NCBI GenBank assembly: GCA_963575745.1
Contig: CAUYUJ010003890.1
Location: forward strand, 1 to 64,000
Origin: Prorocentrum cordatum
Taxonomy: Eukaryota > Sar > Dinophyceae > Prorocentrales > Prorocentraceae
DNA: 64,000 nucleotides
Direction of reading: 5' to 3'
Shown: piece after piece, positions 9,504 to 18,487 of the stretch
Layout of the letters: every line of letters begins with the position of its first letter
Position numbering within the stretch: the stretch's first letter is position 1
Made by a program: the position numbers and the translations under genes
The notes under the pieces: generated by a model
What the model was told of the DNA's origin: nothing
The model's database searches: none
Seen by the model: the letters and a program-made list of their open reading frames with translations, nothing else

Positions 9504-9892
9504 GGAGGAATATGAAGAATTGGTTTATTGGTGTATTGGTTGGTTGGTGTATCAAGATGGAGGTACGTTTGGACCCCTCCCTGCAGCCGTCTTCTTTTGC
9601 CGAGGGGCTGCAGGGAGATCCTCGGCCCCCTCCAGTGGCTATTGACGCCGAAAAGTATTGGTGCATTGGTGCATTGGTGGGAGAGGGCGACCCAAGCGGC
9701 CCCTATGATGGCAGCCGCAAGGGGTGTGAGGCCTATGATGGTCCTCACTGGTGAGGCCTATGATGGTCCTCACCGGGGTGGGGGTGGGGGAAGAGGGCAG
9801 AAAGTCGAAGCGGATGTCCGGCAGCAACGTCCTGGGGGGATACCTGAAAAAAGTAACTTAAAAACAACGTCTGTCCTCCGCCTATGTTCCAG
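9504..9892. repeat. Duplicated 0.4-kb block, copy 2
   Basis: This copy matches 8259-8671, including the same perfect 12-bp stem at 9577-9588 with 9606-9617. It lacks a 3-base GAT repeat and a GATCCCGCACACC segment found in copy 1. It ends at a G-rich tract instead of a GAC tract. Confidence 0.85.
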
Positions 9893-10040
9893 GGGGGGGG
9901 AGGGGGAGGGGAGGGGGAGGGGAGGGGGAGGGGGAGGGGGAGGGGTAGGGGGAGGGGAGGGGGAGGGGGAGGAGGAGGGAGGAGGAGGAGGAGGAGGAGG
10001 AGAGGAGAGGAGAGGAGGAGGAGGAGGAGAGGAGTGAGGA
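9893..10040. repeat. Extended G-run tract
   Basis: Runs of four to nine G separated by single A or T (GGGGGAGGGGAGGGGGAG) pass into AGGAGG repeats. The spacing of the G runs would allow G-quadruplex formation on the plus strand. From 10040 to 10655 the DNA is G/C-rich with no supported gene. Confidence 0.8.
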
Positions 10041-10659
10041 GGAAGAGGAAAGCCCCCCCAAACGACCGCGCGGCCCCTCTTGTCTTATTCTCAAATAAAC
10101 GGGGGGCTGGGCTGGGGGGGGCCGGGTGGGGTGGGGGGGCGGAGCAGGAGGGGGGAATGGGGGGGGTGGGGGGAGGGGAAGAAAATTCTACTAAATAGCC
10201 GCACCCCCCCCCCCCGCCCCCGCGGCGGCACCCGCCGCCGCCGCCATGGGCCTCCTGGCGCTCGGGCTCGGCGCGCCCGCGAGGCCCTCTTTCCGCCCGC
10301 CGCCTCGGGCCCGCCCGGCCTCCGCCCCTCCCACATTCGAAGAAGAAAAAATTACATGAAACATGAATTGTTGGCGCTCCGCGAGGAGTTCTTGCATCCG
10401 CGCCTGGGCCCCCTGGCGGAGCTTCCTGCGCCGCCCCTTGCGCGTTCCGAGCGCCAGGGAGGGGGGTCCAGCGCGGGTCCAAGGAATCCGCGCGGAGCGC
10501 CTAAAATCCGTAAGGGCTTCGCCCCCTGCCGCCGGCCCCCTCTCTCGGAGAATGGGCCATGGAAGAGCTAAATCATGAGGCCTTGGCGCTGTCGTGAAGC
10601 AGTATCGAAACTTCATGCGAAGCCGATTCGCAATCAGCAAAACCAACTGATCACAAGAG

Positions 10660-10776
10660 GGGTTACCACACCTGGCGATTGGTAAGACGTGTATGGTTTA
10701 CGGGCTTGTTTACCACACCTTGCGATTAAAGGGCCGAGGGAGTTCTCGCAGTTTGGGTTACCACGCCTTGCGATGG
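10660..10776. repeat. Degenerate 47-base tandem repeat
   Basis: The phrase GTTACCACACCTTGCGATT or a close variant occurs at 10661, 10709 and 10756. It leads directly into the 73-base satellite. The phrase itself is not part of the satellite unit. Confidence 0.65.
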
Positions 10777-11311
10777 ATGTGCGTGAAGGGTGGCACCGAA
10801 TTTCAGAAATGTGGCAAATCCCATCTGTTTTTGGACCCTGACCCCGCGGATCTGCGTAAGGGGTGGCGCCGAATTTCAGAAATGTGGCAAATCCGATGTG
10901 TTTTTGGACCCTGACCCCGCGGATCTGCGTGAGGGGTGGCACCGAATTTCAGAAATGTGGCAAATCCCTTCTGTTTTTGGACCCTGACCCCGCGGATCTG
11001 CGTGAGGGGTGGCACCGAATTTCAAACATGTGGCAAATCCCTTGTGTTTTTGGACCCTGACCCCGCGGATCTGCGTGAGGGGTGGCACCGAATTTCAGAA
11101 ATGTGGCAAATCCCATGTGTTTTTGGCCCCTGACCCCGCGGATCTGCGTGAGGGGTGGCACCGAATTTCAAAAATGTGGCAAATCCCTTGTGTGTTTGGA
11201 CCCTGACCCCGCGGATCTGCGTGAGGGGTGGCACCGAATTTCAGAAATGTGGCAAATCCCTTATGTTTTTGGACCCTGACCCCGCGGATCTGTGTGAGGG
11301 GTGGCACCGAA
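10774..11311. repeat. 73-base satellite, seven units plus a partial
   Basis: The landmark GAATTTCA (or near variant) is at 10797, 10870, 10943, 11016, 11089, 11162 and 11235, exactly 73 bases apart; a truncated eighth unit ends near 11311. Units are very similar, differing by single bases. Because 73 is not a multiple of three, each unit opens the same 65-70 codon frame one frame further on, which explains the regular series of overlapping small open frames on both strands. None is taken as a gene. Confidence 0.95.
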
Positions 11312-12367
11312 TGTCCCCGCAGACCGACGTGAAGGAATCGGGGGCCAATGTGATGGGGGGATATGCTCAGCAGACTTGGATCTTGTTCACTCTGCCCAGA
11401 GCGTGGTTGTTTTACCTTTGTAAACTCGGGGTGTTCGAAATCATTGTTTAGCGTTTTTAAGTCCTGGCGGGCCCGATGTCCGATTGCCCATTCTGGGGCC
11501 ATCGGGCGTCTGGGCCTGTTTCTTGCTGGTCGTAGATGGGTGTTGGATCGTTCTGTTAGCGTTATTATATCTGGGAGGGAGAACGACGGCAGAAACGATT
11601 GGGAGCGAACACAGCAGGAAAACAAGGAACAGCGTTCGACCAGAAAAGCAACAAAACGCTAGAAACATGATGATCCACAGCGACGGCTCTGAACACGCTA
11701 AACAAACTAAGCTAACACACGCTAAAACACCGTCGCATTTTTTGTTGTATGTGTGTGTTTTAGCTTGTCAAGAGCCCAACGTGGCGCCTTAAGAATAATC
11801 AAGTCAGGAGCGGACGCATCGACCCCTAATCGCCCACTCATCGTCGAGAGGGGCCCGATGGCCCACCCCGCCCAGGAGCGTGCGGATTCGCAGCCGGGGG
11901 CCTGTCGGCGATGTACCCCCCCTGAGCCAGTCCCCCCTCACCGTTCCCCATCATTTTTTCCCGTGTGGGAGGCATCACACCCGCGGACCTCCGCGCGGAA
12001 CCGAGCAAGCTTACGCGCACGCGTCAGCTTCTTCCTCTCTGCTTGCCATCGCTCGGACGTGTGCATTTGTTCCTCGGCGAGAACCATCGAGGACCCTCCT
12101 GGACCATCGAGCACGCAAAAACACACGCACAACTCCGACAAATGCACGGGAACTGGACGTCCGAGCGACGGCAAGGCTGCGAGGGGCCTCCCGGAGCCAC
12201 GGACCCCGAGGCCGTCCTGTGGGCCCCGGCGCAGGCCCGCGGCGAGGATCGCCCGGGGCTCCGAGCTCCGTGGGCCTCCGCGGGCGGCGGGCACGGGGTA
12301 CAGCTCGGGCCGTCGAGTGCCACGCCGTGGCGCTCTGTGCTTTAAGCAGTGGCGAAGCGTCCTGGCT
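11312..12367. other. Unassigned spacer
   Basis: No domain or convincing exon is seen on either strand. Open frames of up to about 200 codons exist in all frames in the GC-rich part (11750-12370), as expected from composition. A phrase rich in AAAC/GAAC (11570-11670) resembles 7555-7640 in style only. Confidence 0.4.
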
Positions 12368-12546
12368 CGCCCATAGCCCTACCAGACAATCTTCTAAGAA
12401 CCTTTTTTGTGGTTTCCACGAAATGTTCTTAGAACATGTCTGGTTGAGATTGTCTTGTTTTAACACATCGGGCTTATGTTCTAAGAACATCCCTTTCGTT
12501 CTTAGAACATTTTTGGGTTCTACGAACATTTCGTGGTAGGACTGTA
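12368..12546. mobile_element. Palindrome-rich foldback element
   Basis: The segment carries several copies of the palindrome TGTTCTAAGAACA or its halves, and ends of opposite orientation: CCTACCAGACA at the left and the complement of CCTACCACGAAATGTTC at the right. CCACGAAATGTTCTTAGAA near 12417 is complemented by TTCTACGAACATTTCGTGG near 12517. It has no coding capacity. A related half-palindrome, CATTCTTAGAACATG, occurs at about 57828. A MITE-like origin is inferred from size and symmetry. Confidence 0.6.
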
Positions 12547-13270
12547 GGACTGCCGGGGCGGTCGGTCCCTGCTCAATTGCCCGGAGCGTTTCTGCAGTCC
12601 CGGCGGGTCGCAGCTCTGCGGTCCGTCGCCGTCCCGGGGGTCGTGGGATCGAGTCGGGCCTGTCCCTCTACAGGGGGAATGTTCAGACATAGTCAACAAA
12701 CAGTCCGGTGATTTTTGTTTGATGTGTTTGGATCGTGTTCCTATTGTTTCTTTCCTGTTGTGTATTTTTCGTAGAAAATCCGCCTGTAGGGGGACACGCC
12801 CGACCTAATCGTAAGAGTACAGGGTCGATGTCGAGCGCACTGGCGCAGTACAGTGGAAGCCCATGCCAAGAAGCACCCCGCTGGCCCTCCAGATTGCTCG
12901 GTTTTTTATGGTTTCCACGGTCCTGCCACGGAAAGCGTGACGCTCCCACACCAACAGAAATCGGTGGACGTCCGGGGGTCTCAGGGTTCCCAGAGGTCGC
13001 GAAGTTGCTATACATCCGTTCCCACGTGGCTCTTGCTATATCATAGCAAGCAAGACGCCTTGCCCACTATATAAGTATTGCACGTTCCATGAAACAAGCA
13101 TTTCAACTATCAAACATAGCAACAACATCATATCGGCCACATGTCATACATAAATATAGCCAATGTCGGCAAGCAACGCGCAATCCCGCTTGGATGCACA
13201 CGTGTTCATCGGTGCGCCCGCAATTTGTACAGGACGTGGCGCGTTCGATGCAGTTCGTTCTCGAATTTCG
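12547..13270. other. Unassigned spacer
   Basis: Less GC-rich than its surroundings, with CTCTACAGGGGGAATG near 12668 and CCTGTAGGGGGACACG near 12783 as a weak repeat. No coding signal is seen. Confidence 0.4.
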
Positions 13271-13274
13271 CAGT

Positions 13275-13715
13275 GAACTCTGGTGTTGTTGTCGTTGTCA
13301 CTGTTGCTGTTGTTGTTGTTGTTGTTGTTGTTGCTGTTGATGGCGGTGGCGGTGTTGTTGATGGCGTTGTTGGTGTTGTTGGCGTTGTTGTTGATGGTGG
13401 TGGCGTTGGCGTGTTGGTATGAATGTTGTTGTTGCTGCTGTTGTTGTTGTTGTTTTTGTTGTTGATTTTGCTGTTGTTGTTGTGGTTGTTGTTGCTGTTG
13501 TTGTTGGTGGTGTTGTTGTTATTGTTATTGTGTTTGTTGTTTTTGCTTGTGGTGTTGGTGTGTGTGTGTGGGTGTCTGCGTTGTCGTGTTTGTGTTGTTG
13601 GTGTTGGCGTTGCTCGTTTTGTTGGAGTTGTTGTTAGTTGTTGGTGGTGTGGTGTTGTTGTTGGTGTTGTTGTTGTTGCTGCTGCTGTTGTTGCTGCTGC
13701 TGTTGTGATTGCGCG
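13275..13715. repeat. GTT/GTTGCT trinucleotide tract
   Basis: About 440 bases are dominated by TTG/GTT with GCT and GGT interruptions on the plus strand. The tract gives Val/Leu/Cys-rich frames on one strand and Asn/Thr/Gln-rich frames on the other; neither is considered coding. Confidence 0.9.
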
Positions 13716-14149
13716 ACGCTGCGCGCGGTGGCGCACGCAGGCCCGCGCGCGCGGAATGTCCCAGGCCACCCGCGGGCGGGAGGCATCGTGGACTCGAGCA
13801 TCTTCGTGCTCACGGCGGCGGGCAGGACGAGGAACGGGGGGGGGAGCGGTAAGCGCCCAGGCCGCGTCGGCCGCGAGCGGTCGGGCGGTGTTGGGCAAGC
13901 TATGTGGTGCAAGCAACGCAGTGCCGCGCAGGGGAGGGGGGCGGCGGCACAACTGGCAACAGCCGCAGCACGACGGCGATCACGAGGACGACCACGACGA
14001 CGGCCACCACGACGACGACGACGGCGGGCAATGTTTTGCCACATGGTGCGGGAGGTTCCGCTCGGACGTCGAGCCCGAGACTCCGCAGGACGCCTCCCTG
14101 CATGTTGATGTTGTCCCTCCCTATCAGTATCCTTTCCCCCCTCCTCCTC

Positions 14150-14880
14150 CTCATATGTTTCCTCCTCGAGCCTTCTCCTCCTCCTCCTCCTCCTCCTCCT
14201 CCTCCGTCTCCTCCTCTCCCTCTTCATTCTCCTCTTCTTGGTCCTCCTTCTCCTCCCAATTCCATACATCCTCCTCCCCCTTCCCTCCTACTCCCTCTCG
14301 CGTTCCCTCTTGTTCCCTCCCTGACCCTAACACGCCAACTACGGCACTGGTTCGCCCGAAGGCGGCACTTGCGCCAGTGGGACAGCGCCACTGGCCTACA
14401 ACGTGATCCAGCCCAATCCTCCGTACCCTGATCCCCCTGATCCTCCTTCTCAGTGTCATCATCCCCGTGGTATTCCTGTTATCCGTCTCTGCGTTTACTC
14501 TTCCGCGGGTCATCGTTGTTATGCTTCTTCGTCCTGCCCCCTCCTTTTCCCTTTCGTCCACCCCTCCCCTCTTCCACCTTATCCTCCTCATCTCTCTTAC
14601 CAGCTTCAGATCCTCAGTGTTCCAACCCTCCCTGTTCTCAGTCTTCTCCTCTTCCTCCTCCTCCTCCTCCTCCTTCTCCTTCTCTTCGATCCTCATGTTC
14701 TCTCTCCTGTTATCCTCCTCCTCCTCCTCCTCCTCCTCCTCCTCCTCCTCCTCCTCCTCCTCCTCTTCCTCGTCTTTCAATTCTTGAGTACTCTCCTCAT
14801 CCTTCTCCTCATCCGTCGCCTTCTCTTTCTCTGTCTCCTCCTTTTTCTCCGCCTCCTCATCTCCTCTTCTCTCCTACGTC
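14150..14880. repeat. CCT/TCC-rich tract
   Basis: Two dense blocks of TCCTCC units (14170-14240 and 14650-14770) are linked by C/T-rich DNA. The minus strand shows a poly-glutamate open frame of 209 codons, but nothing on either side of the tract resembles coding sequence. From 14880 to 16130 only short AG/GAGA microsatellite DNA (15660-15710) stands out. Confidence 0.8.
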
Positions 14881-16136
14881 ACATTCCCTCTTTGGTCACA
14901 TCCTCTTACGTGCGCCGCGCCGTTGGGCCAGCGTGCGCACCCGTGCTACTCACTGTACGGGCGGTTCAGTCCACCTTGGCCGGTGGGGCCATCTGTCCCC
15001 CTCGAACGCCCTTGGCCCCCCTCCCCCTCGACCACTGCCCAGGCCGCGGCCGCCAGAATCTCTCAAGCAAGGGCGGTGGGAGAGGATAGAGGCGGGTGGA
15101 AAGGGGAAGGGGGGGCTGCTGTTGAAGTCCTTGGAGGCCCTGGCAATGGTGGCCCTCCAGGGCCACTCCGTCCTTGCACTTCCACATCTCGCAGCCCCCC
15201 CCCTTTTCCCCCGCCACCTCTGTCGCACCGCCCTCCCCCCACCATCCCGCTCTCCCTTCGCAGCCCTCTCCGCCTCTGGGGCGGTTCGCCGCGAACCACT
15301 TGGCAGTGAGTCACGTGGGGTGCGAGCTCGAAAAACCAAGGTCCAAATAGAATTGCAGGTCGAGGCGCGCGAACACGCCTTTCTCCCAGCACGTGACCCT
15401 AGAATAACTGGCCTGTGCCAATCTGGAGAGGACAGAATTCAAACTCTCGTCGTGCCACGTTGCATACCTCCTCGGGTGCCCGAAGTAACACATCCTGACA
15501 TTGGGAACCTTAAGTAGGGACAGTAGGCATGACGGTAGCGAGGGGCGACGGGGCCCGATTGCCAGGACGTGCCCGAGAACGCCGCGGCGCACAGGCCGTC
15601 GACGGAGGGGGGGTGCGTTGAAGGTCGGGGCAGGGGAGGGCACGGGTGGAGGGGAACAGAGATGGAGAGAGAAAGAGAGAGGGAGAGAGAGATGGAGAGA
15701 GAGAGAGAGGGGGGACATGCCATCCGCATAAGGTGTGCAACGTCAGATCACCTACTTATGGAGGGCGGTGATGCCACAGCGGTGCCCGAGTGCCCCCAGG
15801 CTCTAAGCAAAGCGCGGGCCTGCTGAGACAGGGCGAACCCTGGTTCGATTTGATGACACCTCCCACCCCCCTGGGATCCGCATGCGAGGGGGGAACGGGG
15901 TGGGCGGGTGGGCGCCTGCCGCCGTAAACTGGCGACGTCTAGGGTGGAGGATGTGGATGCCTAAATTGATGCCATCTGCGGGCCATCGCGACGCGCGCAA
16001 TTTTACATCCGTGCCCAGGGGCCACCAGTTGAACGTTGCTGTACTCTCAGGCCTCATTCGGCCCCCTCGTCGGCGGGCTTCTGTCAAACTTCCCTGCGAT
16101 CGGTTGTACTACAGCCCTGCATGGGAGGGCGAGTAA

Positions 16137-16165
16137 ATGACTGACTGATTGACTGACTGACACAC
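16137..16165. repeat. GACT microsatellite
   Basis: A short run of TGACTGACTGATTGACTGAC and its continuation. It lies just before the 42-base tandem repeat. Confidence 0.8.
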
Positions 16166-16208
16166 TGCTGTTGAACAATGTGTACACACGCCCACGTGAT
16201 GCTAGCTG

Positions 16209-16411
16209 GGAGCCGACGGCCCCGCGCGCAACCCCAGCCGACCCCCAAGGGGGCCGACTGCCCCGCGGGCAGCCCCAGCCGACCCCCAACGGGAGCCGAC
16301 GGTCCCGCGCGCAGTCCCAGCCGACCCCCGAAGGAGCAGACGGTCCCGCGCGCGGTCCCAGCCGACCCCCAAGGGACCGACGGTCCGCACGCAGTCCCAA
16401 TCGACCCCCTG
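16209..16411. repeat. 42-base tandem repeat, about five units
   Basis: Units follow the pattern GAGCCGACGGTCCCGCGCGC, then AGTCCCAGCCGACCCCCAAG. The first two units are 42 bases and later ones about 41, so the matching 14-residue repeat in translation slips frame. From 16411 to 16830 the DNA is purine-rich then C-rich without a gene. Confidence 0.85.
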
Positions 16412-16832
16412 TTATACACGTGCCGACGTGCGGGGGAAACGGGCGAGCGGCTACTTGCAGGATGGCAAGAGGTGAGGGATGAGAGGGGGGGGGGGAGGGA
16501 GGCGGGGAGAGAGGGGAGGCAGGAGTGAGGATGTGGAGGGAGGAGGAAGAGGAGAGGAGGAAGGGTGGAGGGACGGCGGGGGATGACAAGGAGGGGGAGG
16601 AGGATGTGGTGGGAGGCATTCTTACTGATCTGCCGCCGCCCGCCCTCCACCCGCCTGCGTCCGCGGCCGCTGCTCCGTGCCCCTCCTGCCTTGCCCCGCC
16701 CCGCCCTGACCCGCCCCGACCCACCCGCGTCAGATTTACAACTGCTTACCATCATGCAATTGTAGCTACACTGTGCACACCCGCATGCATCACTCATCTC
16801 AGTTGCCGTTTTTTGGTATCCAAATCATCTTC

Positions 16833-18046
16833 CTATTCCACCGCCCTTGGAAGTAAGAATGCGCCGCGCAGCCCCCTCCACCACCTCGCCGCGTTCAGCA
16901 GGCGCGTCGCTCCACGTTCAGCGGGGGCGCCCACTTCATGGCCTTGTGGCCTTGAGGTTGCGCATTGTTTATGCGCAGCGCGGCCCTGTGCCGATCGATG
17001 CCGCGGACAGTGGCAACGCATCGGTCGGCGCACGAGCGTGCAGCGGTAATGTGTGGCCACCTCCCGACCCTCGGCGATGTCAATGGTTGCCTTGCAGGCG
17101 CGGTAGGTTTGCGTCGCAGCTTCGATGTTGCGCTCGGCTTGGCGCTCGACCGCGAGCCAATGCCAGCGCAAAGCTGCGGCGCGGAGGTGATGAGCACCCG
17201 CTATGTCGGGATCAAGCTGAGGGCGAGCATCGCGGCCGTTGCTCCCAGCCGCCCCTGCCGCTACCAAGGGGCCGACCTCGAGGTGATTGGCATCGGCCCC
17301 CCACTGCAGGCTGGCCGACGTCGACCACATCGGCGGCTCCGACCGCCGATGAGGGCTGCGCCGAGGCCGAGGCGGCGGGGGCGTCGGCGGAAGCCGAGGG
17401 CTAAACGGGCGCCGAGGAGGCGGATCTCGGCACTGGCTCAGAAGGCCAAGGCCAAGGACGCTTCGGCGGAGCAGGCCGGGGTTGCTATCCCACAGAGGAT
17501 GCCGCTGGTAAGGGGGATGAGGGGGAGGAGGAAGCGGGCGGGGCCGATTGCGGCGAGGCCGAGTTGGCCGTGCAGGCCAAGTTCTCGGCCGAGGATGGGT
17601 GGATAGCAGAGGCGGCCGAAACCACCGATGTTAACGCAGTTGGTGAACCCGACCTGGGTCAATTGACGCAGTGGCAACTTGGCGGGCTGGCGACCGATCG
17701 CCGCGCCGCCGAGTCATTTCAGGAGGCCGAGCGAAGCCAGACTGTGGCGATCAACAGCCACGGATTGAACGCTTCACGCAACCAGTCCAGAGGGTTGCAC
17801 ATTCTTGGCGGGAGCTCAGGAGGGCCGACCGTCTTCGGCCGCGTAGGAGGTCTCATTTTTGACGTCGGCAACAAGCGGTTCCGAGTGACGGGTTCGGGCG
17901 GCAATTCGGGCGGGGGCTTTGGCAGCAGGCCCACCCGCAAGTTGTTGGCATCGTTTGCCGCCGTGCGTTCGGCGGGCTCGCAGTCTGTCATCGCAGTTGG
18001 ATGCAATGAGCTTGAATGCTACAGCACGTGCTTAACAACTGGGTAA
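16833..18046. other. Low-confidence unassigned coding-like region
   Basis: A minus-strand frame at 16833-17330 and a plus-strand frame at 17564-18046 have mixed composition that is less repetitive than the neighbours, but I recognise no domain, and neither has a supporting exon partner. They could be decayed transposon protein or chance frames in GC-rich DNA. I do not assign a product. Confidence 0.25.
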
Positions 18047-18390
18047 ACCACCACCGCAACCACCGCCACCATCATCGTCATCACCACCACCACCATAATC
18101 TACATCATTATCCTCGCCATTGCCCTTGCTCTTGACGCCATCATCATCGCCATCTGCCTCCCCTTTCCTCCTCCCCCATGCCCTCTCCTGGGCATCACCG
18201 ATAGCTCGCCCACTTCCAGTCGCGTGGGACATCTCCCACCCCCCCACCTCCCCCCGACCCCCGCAGCCCCGATGACAACAGCCGCGCGCATTGCGCCGCT
18301 GGCGAGAAGAGCCTCGGGGTGAGAAGGGGCCGAGGAGTGGCAGGGATTGCGCTGAAAGTGTGCGTCGATGCGTCGAGCGGTCGCTTGGGA

Positions 18391-18487
18391 AGAGCATGAT
18401 CGGGAAAGGGGCCTGCTATTGCTGCACAGCGGGGGTCGGCGCCCGCGCCTTGCCCTCCCTAGCGGCCCCTCCCCCGATCATGTTCTG
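18391..18487. repeat. Short inverted repeat at the end of the transposase-like gene
   Basis: GAGCATGATCGGGAAAGG near 18392 is complemented by CCCCTCCCCCGATCATGTTC near 18466, giving an imperfect stem of about 22 bp with a 50-base loop. The right arm coincides with the point where the transposase-like reading frame stops resembling its family (after MHRTFA), so it may mark an inserted intron or the border of a deletion. Confidence 0.5.

Noticed and set aside
10790-11451. Regular series of 65-98-codon frames
   Set aside because: They are one satellite unit read in rotating frames, not a gene family.
13206-13952. Asn/Thr-rich 248-codon minus-strand frame
   Set aside because: It is the complement of the GTT/GCT tract; the non-repetitive ends show no domain.
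15780-15860. Possible tRNA T-arm (GGTTCGATTTG near 15841)
   Set aside because: No acceptor stem, anticodon arm or D-arm can be placed around it. No tRNA or rRNA gene was found elsewhere by eye either.
16209-16411. CRISPR-like array
   Set aside because: Units are contiguous and diverged, with no constant repeat alternating with unique spacers, and the genome is eukaryotic. The same applies to the 73-base satellite.
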